Positions 57,952 through 64,000 of a stretch of DNA of 64,000 nucleotides are shown one piece after another. A program made the position numbers and the translations under genes. Numbering within the stretch: position 1 is the stretch's first letter; every line of letters begins with the position of its first letter. A model generated the notes under the pieces. That model had not been told where the DNA came from, searched no databases, and saw nothing but the letters and a program-made list of their open reading frames with translations. Origin of the DNA: a virus; the IMG/VR virus record IMGVR_UViG_3300037277_000110, positions 1 through 64,000 of that record; one strand, written 5' to 3'.

Positions 57952-58689
57952 TTAGTTTAAAATTCCCAATATATCTGTCCTCTGTTGATATCTTAATGGC
58001 ACATCACTAAAAATACGATGCATGTCATTTTCAAGTAAATTATTCACCTGATTACGGAAAATAACTTTATCGTTAATCTGAATATCCATGTCATCATATT
58101 TCTTTTTATTTTTGTAAGATTTATTTTTATTTCCGACAAACCTAGTAATTCCAACCTGTTTGTCGATATGCTCAAATGGTAGGATTAATTTTGTTTTTGG
58201 AAGGTTGGATATTTCTTCAAAAAGACAGTAACCGTTTAAAGGAATAATTTCATCTCCTGAAAATCCTTTTTCATTTAAATCAAATGAATTCCAATCAATT
58301 CTTTTTGCCACAATCAAATTCTGATAATCCATTATTCTATATTCCTTATCTTCAACCTGAATGATAGGACAATGTAGTCCTGAATGGAAATCAAACCAAA
58401 CCATATCTCCATATTTTAGTTCCATGTCGGTTTCCCAATCCATCTTTTTACAGTTTAAACTTTCAGGAGTTTTCCTAACTATCCCATACCGGTCTAAATG
58501 AGCTGATTGATCTGTAGCTTCAATTCCATCCTTATCCTTACAAACAAAAAACTCAGGGTCCTTAACGATAATGAGTCCAGATGGTCTTACTTCTTCTTTA
58601 GGTATAACGCATTCAATTATAACATTATTACCTATAGGTTTTAATCGGTCAAATTCTTTTGCTGTTAGTTGTATGTAATCGTGTGGCAT
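57952..58689 (-). CDS. co-chaperonin GroES-like protein, two-domain
   Basis: 245 residues. LKPIGNNVIIECVIPKEEVRPSGLIIV, a YGIVRKTP turn, LKYGDMVWFDFHSG and EYRIMDYQNLIVAK are the Cpn10 layout. A second, weaker copy (GYCLFEEISNLPKTKLILP, VGITRFVGNK, INDKVIF) follows at about 130-245. Phage GroES-like proteins such as T4 gp31 replace the host cofactor to fold capsid protein. Here it is near the start of the glycan operon. Confidence 0.75.
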   Translation of the reverse strand: MPHDYIQLTAKEFDRLKPIGNNVIIECVIPKEEVRPSGLIIVKDPEFFVCKDKDGIEATDQSAHLDRYGIVRKTPESLNCKKMDWETDMELKYGDMVWFDFHSGLHCPIIQVEDKEYRIMDYQNLIVAKRIDWNSFDLNEKGFSGDEIIPLNGYCLFEEISNLPKTKLILPFEHIDKQVGITRFVGNKNKSYKNKKKYDDMDIQINDKVIFRNQVNNLLENDMHRIFSDVPLRYQQRTDILGILN

Positions 58690-58693
58690 ATAA

Positions 58694-58927
58694 TTATTTT
58701 AGTTTTCTCATTACTCGGTTAATATCAGACACTTCTTCATCCCTACCATCCGTATAGCATATTAAGAAGGTTCTTTGGCCGTTTTCTATTTTCTCACTTA
58801 TTGCATTTACGGTCTTATCTTCACCTCCAAACTCATCTTGATAAGTCTCTCCAAGGGCTTTTACTTTACAAAAGTTACCTTGAGGTGTTACTTCTTTGTC
58901 GTATTCTATTATTTCTATAATTTTCAT
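58694..58927 (-). CDS. hypothetical protein (77 aa)
   Basis: 77 residues, acidic, probably a small beta domain (KIIEIIEYDKEVTPQGNFC). It is 4 bases upstream of the GroES-like gene and directly follows a terminator-like hairpin, so it is the first gene of the read-through unit. No family is recognised. Confidence 0.5.
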   Translation of the reverse strand: MKIIEIIEYDKEVTPQGNFCKVKALGETYQDEFGGEDKTVNAISEKIENGQRTFLICYTDGRDEEVSDINRVMRKLK

Positions 58928-58941
58928 TGAGTTTGATTTAT

Positions 58942-58978
58942 AAAAAAGGCCCGACGAGTATCACTACTTTGTCGGACC
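58942..58978 (-). terminator. intrinsic terminator before the glycan operon
   Basis: GTCGGACC (58971-58978) and GGCCCGAC (58948-58955) form an 8-bp stem on the minus strand (one wobble), followed by a run of six T. No new promoter is visible downstream, so the glycan operon may depend on read-through. Confidence 0.75.
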
Positions 58979-59050
58979 GTAAACCTAAATGTGTTTCATG
59001 AGTAAAAACTTTTTAACCAAAAATCTTAAACAAAGGAAGTGTCTTATTTT

Positions 59051-59356
59051 TTATCCTGCAACTTTTATCTTATGTTTTCTAACATGTTCTTTATACATTT
59101 GATCTCGTAGTAAGTCAAGTTGAATATTAAAGTCATTGATTATAACCTTTCTAACAGACTCTTTAGCTTGTTTAAATGTTTTTACAGCTTTAGTCCAACC
59201 CATTTGATATCCTTTTTCTAAACTATCTGAGTCATAACAATTAGGATTAGGTTTTGAGGTTGTAATAGTAGGTGTACTATCCTTTTCATTTGTCATGATA
59301 GGATATTGTCTAATTTTATAGTTTAGACCAGTAGGATTTGCTAGATACCTTTTCAT
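59051..59356 (-). CDS. hypothetical protein (101 aa)
   Basis: 101 residues. A polar N-terminal half with Thr/Pro/Asn and a helical, Lys-rich C-terminal half (GYQMGWTKAVKTFKQAKE). No family is recognised. It has a dyad-containing promoter region and is followed by a terminator, so it forms its own transcription unit. Confidence 0.5.
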   Translation of the reverse strand: MKRYLANPTGLNYKIRQYPIMTNEKDSTPTITTSKPNPNCYDSDSLEKGYQMGWTKAVKTFKQAKESVRKVIINDFNIQLDLLRDQMYKEHVRKHKIKVAG

Positions 59357-59366
59357 GTTTTTTTGC

Positions 59367-59395
59367 GAAATTTAATAAAAAATGTTTAATAACAT
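59367..59395 (-). promoter_or_regulatory. dyad-containing promoter region
   Basis: On the minus strand TAAATTTC (59367-59374, last base differs from TAnnTTTG) is followed upstream by the dyad ATGTTTAATAACAT (59382-59395), 7 bases away. The gene starts at 59356. Confidence 0.5.
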
Positions 59396-59429
59396 AACAA
59401 AATTTTATTAACTTTAATATTTAAAATAT

Positions 59430-59437
59430 TATTTTTG
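59430..59437 (+). promoter_or_regulatory. promoter of the right-hand early block
   Basis: TATTTTTG matches TAnnTTTG, 21 bases before the ATG at 59459. No dyad is present in plus-strand orientation, unlike the late promoters. Confidence 0.6.
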
Positions 59438-59458
59438 ACCGATGATTAATTAATCAAT

Positions 59459-59695
59459 ATGGAAGAACAAGAAGAAATCGATTTACTCCCATTCTTATCT
59501 AAACTAAATAATCATCTCGGAAGAATAATGTACAAAGTTGACCACAAAATAGAACTTTCGGTAGATGAAGACGAACTCATAAAAGAGCTTTATATATGTT
59601 ACAGAGAAAATAATTTACAAACCCTTAATAATTTCAATAATAATAAAACAAGAAATGGAAAAAGTAAAATTAAATTTGAACCAGGAGATTCTTAG
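59459..59695 (+). CDS. hypothetical acidic protein (78 aa)
   Basis: 78 residues starting MEEQEEIDLLPFLSKLNNHLGR. Helical, with an Asn-rich tail. It is the first gene of the right-hand plus-strand operon and overlaps the next gene by 41 bases. The function is unknown. Confidence 0.55.
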   Translation: MEEQEEIDLLPFLSKLNNHLGRIMYKVDHKIELSVDEDELIKELYICYRENNLQTLNNFNNNKTRNGKSKIKFEPGDS

Positions 59696-59951
59696 TATTA
59701 GTGGTAAACCGTTCCCTTATCCAGAAGGCAATCTTACTATCAAAATGGCTATCAAAATAGCTATTATAAATGCTGACATGGATAAAAAAGCTCCTGATGA
59801 AAAGTACAATGCGTATAAGACCGCCATGCGTATCGAAAAAGGAGAAACTGACTTTCTACCTGAAGAATGGTCTAGTTTTAAAAGAGCCGTAGGTCTTATT
59901 TTTGGACCTGAAATAGTCGGTTTTGTTTGGGACGCAATAGCTAAGGTATGA
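59655..59951 (+). CDS. hypothetical protein (98 aa), conserved-looking
   Basis: 98 residues. GKPFPYPEGNLTIKMAIKIAIINA, then a helical region and FLPEEWSSFKRAVGLIFGPEIVGFVWDAI resemble a small phage protein with a regular helical ending. There is no enzymatic motif. It overlaps the following gene by 4 bases. Confidence 0.6.
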   Translation: MEKVKLNLNQEILSISGKPFPYPEGNLTIKMAIKIAIINADMDKKAPDEKYNAYKTAMRIEKGETDFLPEEWSSFKRAVGLIFGPEIVGFVWDAIAKV

Positions 59952-60229
59952 GACGGGCTCATATAAGATTATTGACCAGAAGAACTAAAAAAGTCCTTAA
60001 TATTTCTTTTGAAATTATAACCGGATATCACCCAAGGGATGAAAAAGAAATCCGAAAAGAGAATATTAAATACATATTTTCTAACACACTACAACTTATG
60101 GAAGACGTAATAAGGGAATATGATTCTTGTACAAGTATTATTAGAGACCAAGAACAGGCTAAGTTAATTACACTTCAAAAACTATCAATGCCTAGTGAAC
60201 AAGAAAAGCTGTTGAAAAGGCAGATATGA
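59948..60229 (+). CDS. hypothetical basic protein (93 aa)
   Basis: 93 residues. A very basic N terminus (RRAHIRLLTRRTKKVLN) and a helical remainder. It could bind nucleic acid, but no motif is recognised. The start shares ATGA with the upstream stop. Confidence 0.5.
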   Translation: MRRAHIRLLTRRTKKVLNISFEIITGYHPRDEKEIRKENIKYIFSNTLQLMEDVIREYDSCTSIIRDQEQAKLITLQKLSMPSEQEKLLKRQI

Positions 60230-60278
60230 TTTTGAGATTATACAATCAAGATATTCATAAACTAACAAACAGTTTAAT

Positions 60279-60506
60279 ATGAACACTAATCCACTAGAAG
60301 GAGTGTCCAAAGAGGACTTTGAATATATAAAAAATTACGACAAACGTCCAGAAAATATGTCCTTTGAACTATTTAAAAAGCTTCAACGGTTAATCAAAAA
60401 GTTAAATAGAAAACGTAAAGGTCAACTTGTTTTTAGTAGTGATTCGGACACTAAGTTTGGACCCGGGAAAACCTACAGAAAAAATGATATCACAAAAAAT
60501 ACGTAG
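60279..60506 (+). CDS. hypothetical protein (75 aa)
   Basis: 75 residues. It starts MNTNPLEGVSKEDFEYIKN, is helical and then Lys/Arg-rich (KLQRLIKKLNRKRKGQL). It ends 23 bases inside the next gene. The function is unknown. Confidence 0.5.
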   Translation: MNTNPLEGVSKEDFEYIKNYDKRPENMSFELFKKLQRLIKKLNRKRKGQLVFSSDSDTKFGPGKTYRKNDITKNT

Positions 60507-60759
60507 ACAAATCTACAAAAAGTATGACGGTAAATGCGTATACTGTCATTGTGATGTCACTTTTGAGGAAGCTACTATTGATCACCGATTTCCAAAATCA
60601 AAAGGCGGTGGTGATTATAAGTACAACTACTTTTTAGCTTGTAAAACATGTAACCAGTATAAATCAAATGACATATTGGAACCACTGGCTAAAGATTATA
60701 TCAAAAACAGGAAACAACAATTACTTGATAAATATCCATACTTAAAATTTAAAACATGA
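60484..60759 (+). CDS. HNH endonuclease
   Basis: 91 residues from the ATG at 60484. An upstream start at 60427 falls in the previous gene and adds nothing conserved. KYDGKCVYCHC, ATIDHRFPKSKGG (about 31-43) and FLACKTCNQYKSN form the zinc-bound HNH fold, with DH as the catalytic pair. It may be a homing or DNA-processing nuclease within the replication block. Confidence 0.85.
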   Translation: MISQKIRRQIYKKYDGKCVYCHCDVTFEEATIDHRFPKSKGGGDYKYNYFLACKTCNQYKSNDILEPLAKDYIKNRKQQLLDKYPYLKFKT

Positions 60760-61031
60760 AAGTAATAATAACAAAAACTATATCAGAGAATGAAGAAATT
60801 GATTTAAAAATTCCTTCATTTTGGAAAGAAGGATCATTCTTCTACTCAAAAATTATCGATGGATTTAATCAGATTAGAGTCGATGATTATGGAGATGATT
60901 ATTTTTCTGAAAAATTATCTCAAATAGCATTTCACAGGATTAGTGTAATAAATTTTGATAATGCAATTGAAATATCCGAAGGGGAATATAAAGCTGCTTT
61001 CGAAAAAGTTAATAACAAACTAAAATCATAA
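60756..61031 (+). CDS. hypothetical protein (91 aa)
   Basis: 91 residues, acidic, alpha/beta. IPSFWKEGSFFYSKIID and ISVINFDNAIEISEGEYKAAFEK are visible, with no recognised family. It overlaps the HNH gene stop (ATGA) and precedes the VWA gene by 3 bases. Confidence 0.5.
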   Translation: MKVIITKTISENEEIDLKIPSFWKEGSFFYSKIIDGFNQIRVDDYGDDYFSEKLSQIAFHRISVINFDNAIEISEGEYKAAFEKVNNKLKS

Positions 61032-61034
61032 TTT

Positions 61035-61814
61035 ATGGAAAACAATGTAAAACAAGCATTATTAAAAGAGTTCAAAAAAGCTAATATTGAACGAAAAGAA
61101 AAATTAGCTAAAAAGTTCGGATATAATTCGGCTTGGGAATACCTTGCCTATTTAGAAGGCAATGACAAGTCTACTAAAACTAAACCCAAGGTTAAACCTG
61201 TAATCCATAATGTATTTATCATGGATGCATCATCAAGTATGCAAGGAGAGAAGTATAATAATGGGGTTAAAGGTATTGAAGAGTTATTAGAATCAATAAA
61301 TAAAGATACCTTTAGTATAAATACCGTCACACTTATCGAATTTAATACATGGTTACCATCATACACAAAACAACATTCTTGGCTAAGTGATATTAAGAGC
61401 TTTTCTCCAATGGGAGCCCATGGATGTACTCCATTATACAGAGTTCTTGGAAACATTATTGACCGACTTTTATTTGAGGACAAAATAAATAAACAAGATA
61501 AGGTTTTGTTAAACATTGTGACGGACGGGGACGACACTGAAGGTTGGGGAGAATATAGAAATCTTCCTGATACATTAAAACGGGTTCAAAAAGAAAACAA
61601 TTTCACTGTAACCTTTGTAGGTACAGAATATGATGTACAAAGATGTATTAACAATCTTAACATTGACAGGTCCAATACTCTTGTTCATGACAATACCGGA
61701 GAAGGAGTAAGATCAGCATACGCAACTACAGTAAGTTCAAGAACAGCTTACTCTAAATCTGCCTCACAAGGCGAAGATGTAACATTAGGATTTTACAAAA
61801 AATTAATCAACTAA
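61035..61814 (+). CDS. von Willebrand factor A (VWA)-domain protein
   Basis: 259 residues. After a helical N terminus (about 1-45) comes NVFIMDASSSMQGEKYNNG (MIDAS DxSxS near residue 63), GCTPLYRV (the conserved Thr, about 133) and IVTDGDDTEGWGEY (about 160-173). All metal-binding positions are present. VWA proteins bind other proteins through a divalent metal and often assist ATPases or chelatases. The partner is unknown. It is placed among DNA-metabolism genes. Confidence 0.8.
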   Translation: MENNVKQALLKEFKKANIERKEKLAKKFGYNSAWEYLAYLEGNDKSTKTKPKVKPVIHNVFIMDASSSMQGEKYNNGVKGIEELLESINKDTFSINTVTLIEFNTWLPSYTKQHSWLSDIKSFSPMGAHGCTPLYRVLGNIIDRLLFEDKINKQDKVLLNIVTDGDDTEGWGEYRNLPDTLKRVQKENNFTVTFVGTEYDVQRCINNLNIDRSNTLVHDNTGEGVRSAYATTVSSRTAYSKSASQGEDVTLGFYKKLIN

Positions 61815-61824
61815 TACCAAAACA

Positions 61825-62358
61825 ATGAAAATAGAAAAAGGTCAAATTTTAAGTGAAGCTAACTTCTATACTGTAGAAGCACAAGATTCCAAAAAAGTTA
61901 TCCTAGTGGCTGATAATGGCCAAAAAATTGAAGTGTCCAGACAATATGCCGATCAAATGTTATCCTCAGCTCATGACTTCGCCAAGGAAGAAAAAATCAC
62001 CAAAACCGAATTGGCTAATATTTTTATTTCAAGTTCCCGTGTAGCTATGACTGTTTGCTTTTACAAACAAGTTAAAGAAACTGATGTTGTAAAAGAAATA
62101 AGCGATGCTGTTGCAAGTGCTAAGATAGCCGAGATTGAAAAAGCCATTAAGAAAGGTGTTAAAAAGGCTATTATCGGTGAAGAACGAGTAATGAAAGGAA
62201 GGCATTACGGATCAATGGACGAATTCGGCAGAATTAACTTTGTAGATATGGAAATACCAAAGGACACTACTAAATCTTACGATGTAAGAATGAGACTTGT
62301 TGATCCTCGAACTATTTCGTATCTTGTTGTGAATAACATTAAGTACAGTGTAAAATGA
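61825..62358 (+). CDS. conserved phage protein of unknown function
   Basis: 177 residues. MKIEKGQILSEANFYTVEAQD at the start, ELANIFISSSRVAMTVCFYKQVKE, GEERVMKGRHYGSMDEFGR and a LVDPRTISYLVVNNIKY ending are shared by a protein family found in many large phages beside replication genes. The fold looks beta-rich at the N terminus. No enzymatic motif is evident. Confidence 0.75.
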   Translation: MKIEKGQILSEANFYTVEAQDSKKVILVADNGQKIEVSRQYADQMLSSAHDFAKEEKITKTELANIFISSSRVAMTVCFYKQVKETDVVKEISDAVASAKIAEIEKAIKKGVKKAIIGEERVMKGRHYGSMDEFGRINFVDMEIPKDTTKSYDVRMRLVDPRTISYLVVNNIKYSVK

Positions 62359-62552
62359 GTTACATTGATGAAGATTTAATACCTGAGCCGGGGGTTTATT
62401 TTCCTCCGGCCAATACTATGGAACCAGAATTATGTGTCCTTTGTAAACGTTTTATTTATGAATACGATGAAAAGATGTTTCTCCAAACAGGAGATCCGGC
62501 ACATAAAGATTGTGTAAAACAAAATCATAAAAATAAATTATTAATCCACTAA
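62355..62552 (+). CDS. small zinc-finger protein (65 aa)
   Basis: 65 residues. CVLC (about 27-30) and a later HKDC (about 50-53) form a CxxC...HxxC zinc-binding set. It overlaps the upstream stop by 4 bases. Probably a small nucleic-acid- or protein-binding module. Confidence 0.6.
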   Translation: MSYIDEDLIPEPGVYFPPANTMEPELCVLCKRFIYEYDEKMFLQTGDPAHKDCVKQNHKNKLLIH

Positions 62553-62563
62553 AATTTAAAACT

Positions 62564-63238
62564 ATGGGATTCAATTCCGGCGGCGGCCAAAAAACGTACT
62601 TAAAAATATCTGACGGTAAAATATCTGTCAAGGTAAATGAAGGCACTGAAAATGCAGTAAAATGCACTAATAAAGATGGTTCAAAAACATGGTGGGAGCG
62701 TAGGTATCCATCCTTTACCGGTAAAATAACCGGCATCAGAAAACGAGTTACTGATTGGGGAGCCGATCTTTGTATTGACATTGATGATGTAGGAGAAGAA
62801 TATGAGCTACAGATGCCTTGGAGTTCCGGTTATTCATCTGGATTTTTTCTTGCTATGCCTAATATTAAGTTTGACAACGAAGTCACATTCAGTCCTTGGA
62901 TGAAAGTTGTTGATGATAAAAAGAAAACATCTCTTTTCATTCATAACTTTGGCGAAAAAGATAGTGTTAAATGGGCTTGGACCAAAGATGCTCCTGGCGA
63001 TTTGCCTCCAATGGTACAGCTAAAAGTAAAGGGTAAAGATGTTTGGGATGATACCGAACGTCAGGAATACTTTGAAAAGTATATTGCTGAAAAAATTAAT
63101 CCTAAATTAGGAGTTACTTCACCTGTGGCTAAATATGAAGTTGGCAACGGACCGGCTCCAATTAATTCATCAGAACCTACAGGAGAAAGTGACTTGCCGT
63201 GGGATACTCAACCACCTGACGAAAAAGCACCTTACTAA
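62564..63238 (+). CDS. putative ssDNA-binding protein
   Basis: 224 residues. A beta-rich core (about 5-150, with YPSFTGKITGIRKRVTDWGAD and aromatic strands) is followed by a flexible tail ending DLPWDTQPPDEKAPY. An OB-like core with an acidic, disordered C terminus and a location directly before a PD-(D/E)XK nuclease suggest an ssDNA-binding protein. No signature motif proves it. Confidence 0.5.
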   Translation: MGFNSGGGQKTYLKISDGKISVKVNEGTENAVKCTNKDGSKTWWERRYPSFTGKITGIRKRVTDWGADLCIDIDDVGEEYELQMPWSSGYSSGFFLAMPNIKFDNEVTFSPWMKVVDDKKKTSLFIHNFGEKDSVKWAWTKDAPGDLPPMVQLKVKGKDVWDDTERQEYFEKYIAEKINPKLGVTSPVAKYEVGNGPAPINSSEPTGESDLPWDTQPPDEKAPY

Positions 63239-64000
63239 TGGAAAGTAACATTCAAGACATTGAAAAAATAGAGAATCTTCTCAAAATAGGTTCCTATAAC
63301 AAAATATACCGAATAAACTTCAATGGCCAGAGAATTTATGTGCAGGAGGAACCTTTTGCACATTATTCTGGCCTTACAGGAGCTTTATCAGCGGCTACAT
63401 TTAAAGGAGATCAGGATGCAAAAAGACTATCAAGCTGGCGTAATTCAATGATCGATAGTTTTGGGGAAGCTAATACTGAAAACTATGTATCCATGACGGC
63501 TGACTTTGGTACACTCCTTCACATGGCTATGGTTACTATAAAAGACAAAGGACTTATTAAATGGGATGAAGAACGAGACAAAGCTTATGACTACTTTGTT
63601 AATTGTTATAAAGTTAAGAGTCTTGATCCTGACCTAAAAACCATTAAAAAAATAGTCTATGAGTACCAAAAGCATGTAGCCTCATTACTTCAATGGGTTT
63701 ATGAACGGGTACAAGAGATATATGCGATTGAGGTCCCGGTTAAATGGGAAGCTCTGAAAATAGCAACGCCCATTGATATTTTTTGTTCCTGTAGACAAAC
63801 TGAAAAAGGTCCATTTGCAAATACCACAGTAAACATTAAAACCTCGTCCCAGATATCCAATCATCAACTTGAACAGATTTCCTGTGAGATGCACATGTGG
63901 AATCAAACTTATGGGGGAGAATTTTTGGATGACATTAAAAACACAGCCGAATTTACTGGTATTATTCGTACTAAAGATTGGAATGAAAGTAAATCACCGA
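63238..64000 (+). CDS. PD-(D/E)XK nuclease (partial, runs off the window)
   Basis: 254 residues are visible. The start ATG overlaps the upstream stop (TAATG). VSMTADFGTLLHMAM (about 82-96, Gly-x-x-x-His), IEVPVKW, ATPIDIFCSC (the acidic site) and TVNIKTSSQISNHQLEQISCE follow the Cas4/RecB-like nuclease layout. The position normally holding Asp or Glu before IK is Asn here (VNIKTS), which may alter catalysis. It is likely an exonuclease for recombination or DNA processing. Confidence 0.75.
   Translation, partial: MESNIQDIEKIENLLKIGSYNKIYRINFNGQRIYVQEEPFAHYSGLTGALSAATFKGDQDAKRLSSWRNSMIDSFGEANTENYVSMTADFGTLLHMAMVTIKDKGLIKWDEERDKAYDYFVNCYKVKSLDPDLKTIKKIVYEYQKHVASLLQWVYERVQEIYAIEVPVKWEALKIATPIDIFCSCRQTEKGPFANTTVNIKTSSQISNHQLEQISCEMHMWNQTYGGEFLDDIKNTAEFTGIIRTKDWNESKSP

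Noticed and set aside
60427-60483. Longer N terminus of the HNH gene
   Set aside because: It lies inside the preceding gene in another frame and lacks conserved residues; the ATG at 60484 fits the family length.
1-64000. CRISPR array, diversity-generating retroelement, integrase or insertion sequence
   Set aside because: No spaced direct repeats, reverse transcriptase, recombinase motif or terminal inverted repeats were seen.
1-64000. Stop-codon reassignment (TAG or TGA read as sense)
   Set aside because: All long genes are complete with the standard code, and no suppressor anticodon (CTA, TCA) is present among the tRNAs.

Overview
The window is a piece of an AT-rich tailed-phage genome that infects a Bacteroidota (Bacteroidetes) host. 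The host assignment rests on promoters of the form TAnnTTTG, A-rich leaders in place of Shine-Dalgarno sites at most genes, and protein families typical of Bacteroidetes phages. The virion module runs terminase, portal, scaffold, major capsid protein, tail fibre, ring-like proteins, a 1206-residue nozzle-like protein and large ejection-type proteins. This resembles the short-tailed crAss-like phages and their relatives. That placement is inferred from gene order, protein length and remembered family features, not from a database search. No integrase, reverse transcriptase, CRISPR array or insertion sequence was seen.

Layout. Bases 1-6991 (+): small accessory genes, including a secreted SNase-type nuclease, a GH73-like peptidoglycan hydrolase and a protein with a 33-copy 12-bp repeat. 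6988-9845 (-): lysis and membrane genes with a GH19 endolysin. 9856-12041 (-): a propeller-like tail protein and a companion. 12042-12942: divergent promoters and a 660-base non-coding stretch rich in RNA structure. 12943-14906 (+): zinc-ribbon, zincin-like and ATP-grasp-like genes. 14896-41859 (-): virion proteins and one DNA methyltransferase. 42022-44523 (+): a conserved two-gene cassette of unknown function. 44562-48070 (-): terminase genes. 48143-48863 (+): a seven-tRNA operon. 48864-58927 (-): a 10-kb operon of glycosyltransferases, methyltransferases and a GroES-like protein. 59051-59356 (-): one small gene. 59459-64000 (+): an early or DNA-metabolism block with HNH, VWA, putative ssDNA-binding and PD-(D/E)XK nuclease genes, running off the end.

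The main discovery candidate is the tRNA operon. Its promoter is followed almost at once by a 26-codon leader ORF. Codons 6-20 of that ORF use only Leu, Tyr, Cys, Ser and Phe, the five amino acids served by the seven downstream tRNAs, and all seven anticodons have a matching leader codon. The end of the leader can pair (13 of 14 bases) with the left arm of an intrinsic terminator placed just before the first tRNA. This is the architecture of transcription attenuation, here apparently controlling phage tRNAs: when these tRNAs are scarce the leader ribosome stalls, the antiterminator forms and the tRNAs are made.

Two other regulatory systems stand out. Seven minus-strand transcription units begin next to a dyad of the form ATGTTnnnnAACAT close to a TAnnTTTG-type box, which suggests a shared regulator of late genes. 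Near 12.6 kb, a promoter drives a compact RNA with four hairpins whose first loop is perfectly complementary to its terminator loop, followed by further nested helices.

How the genes work together: the terminase, portal, scaffold, capsid, fibre, ring and ejection proteins build the virion; holin candidates, endolysin and membrane proteins release it; and the sugar and methyl-transfer operon probably decorates the virion or host surface glycans. That operon includes a GT11 fucosyltransferase-like domain next to a GT6 (ABO-type) transferase.
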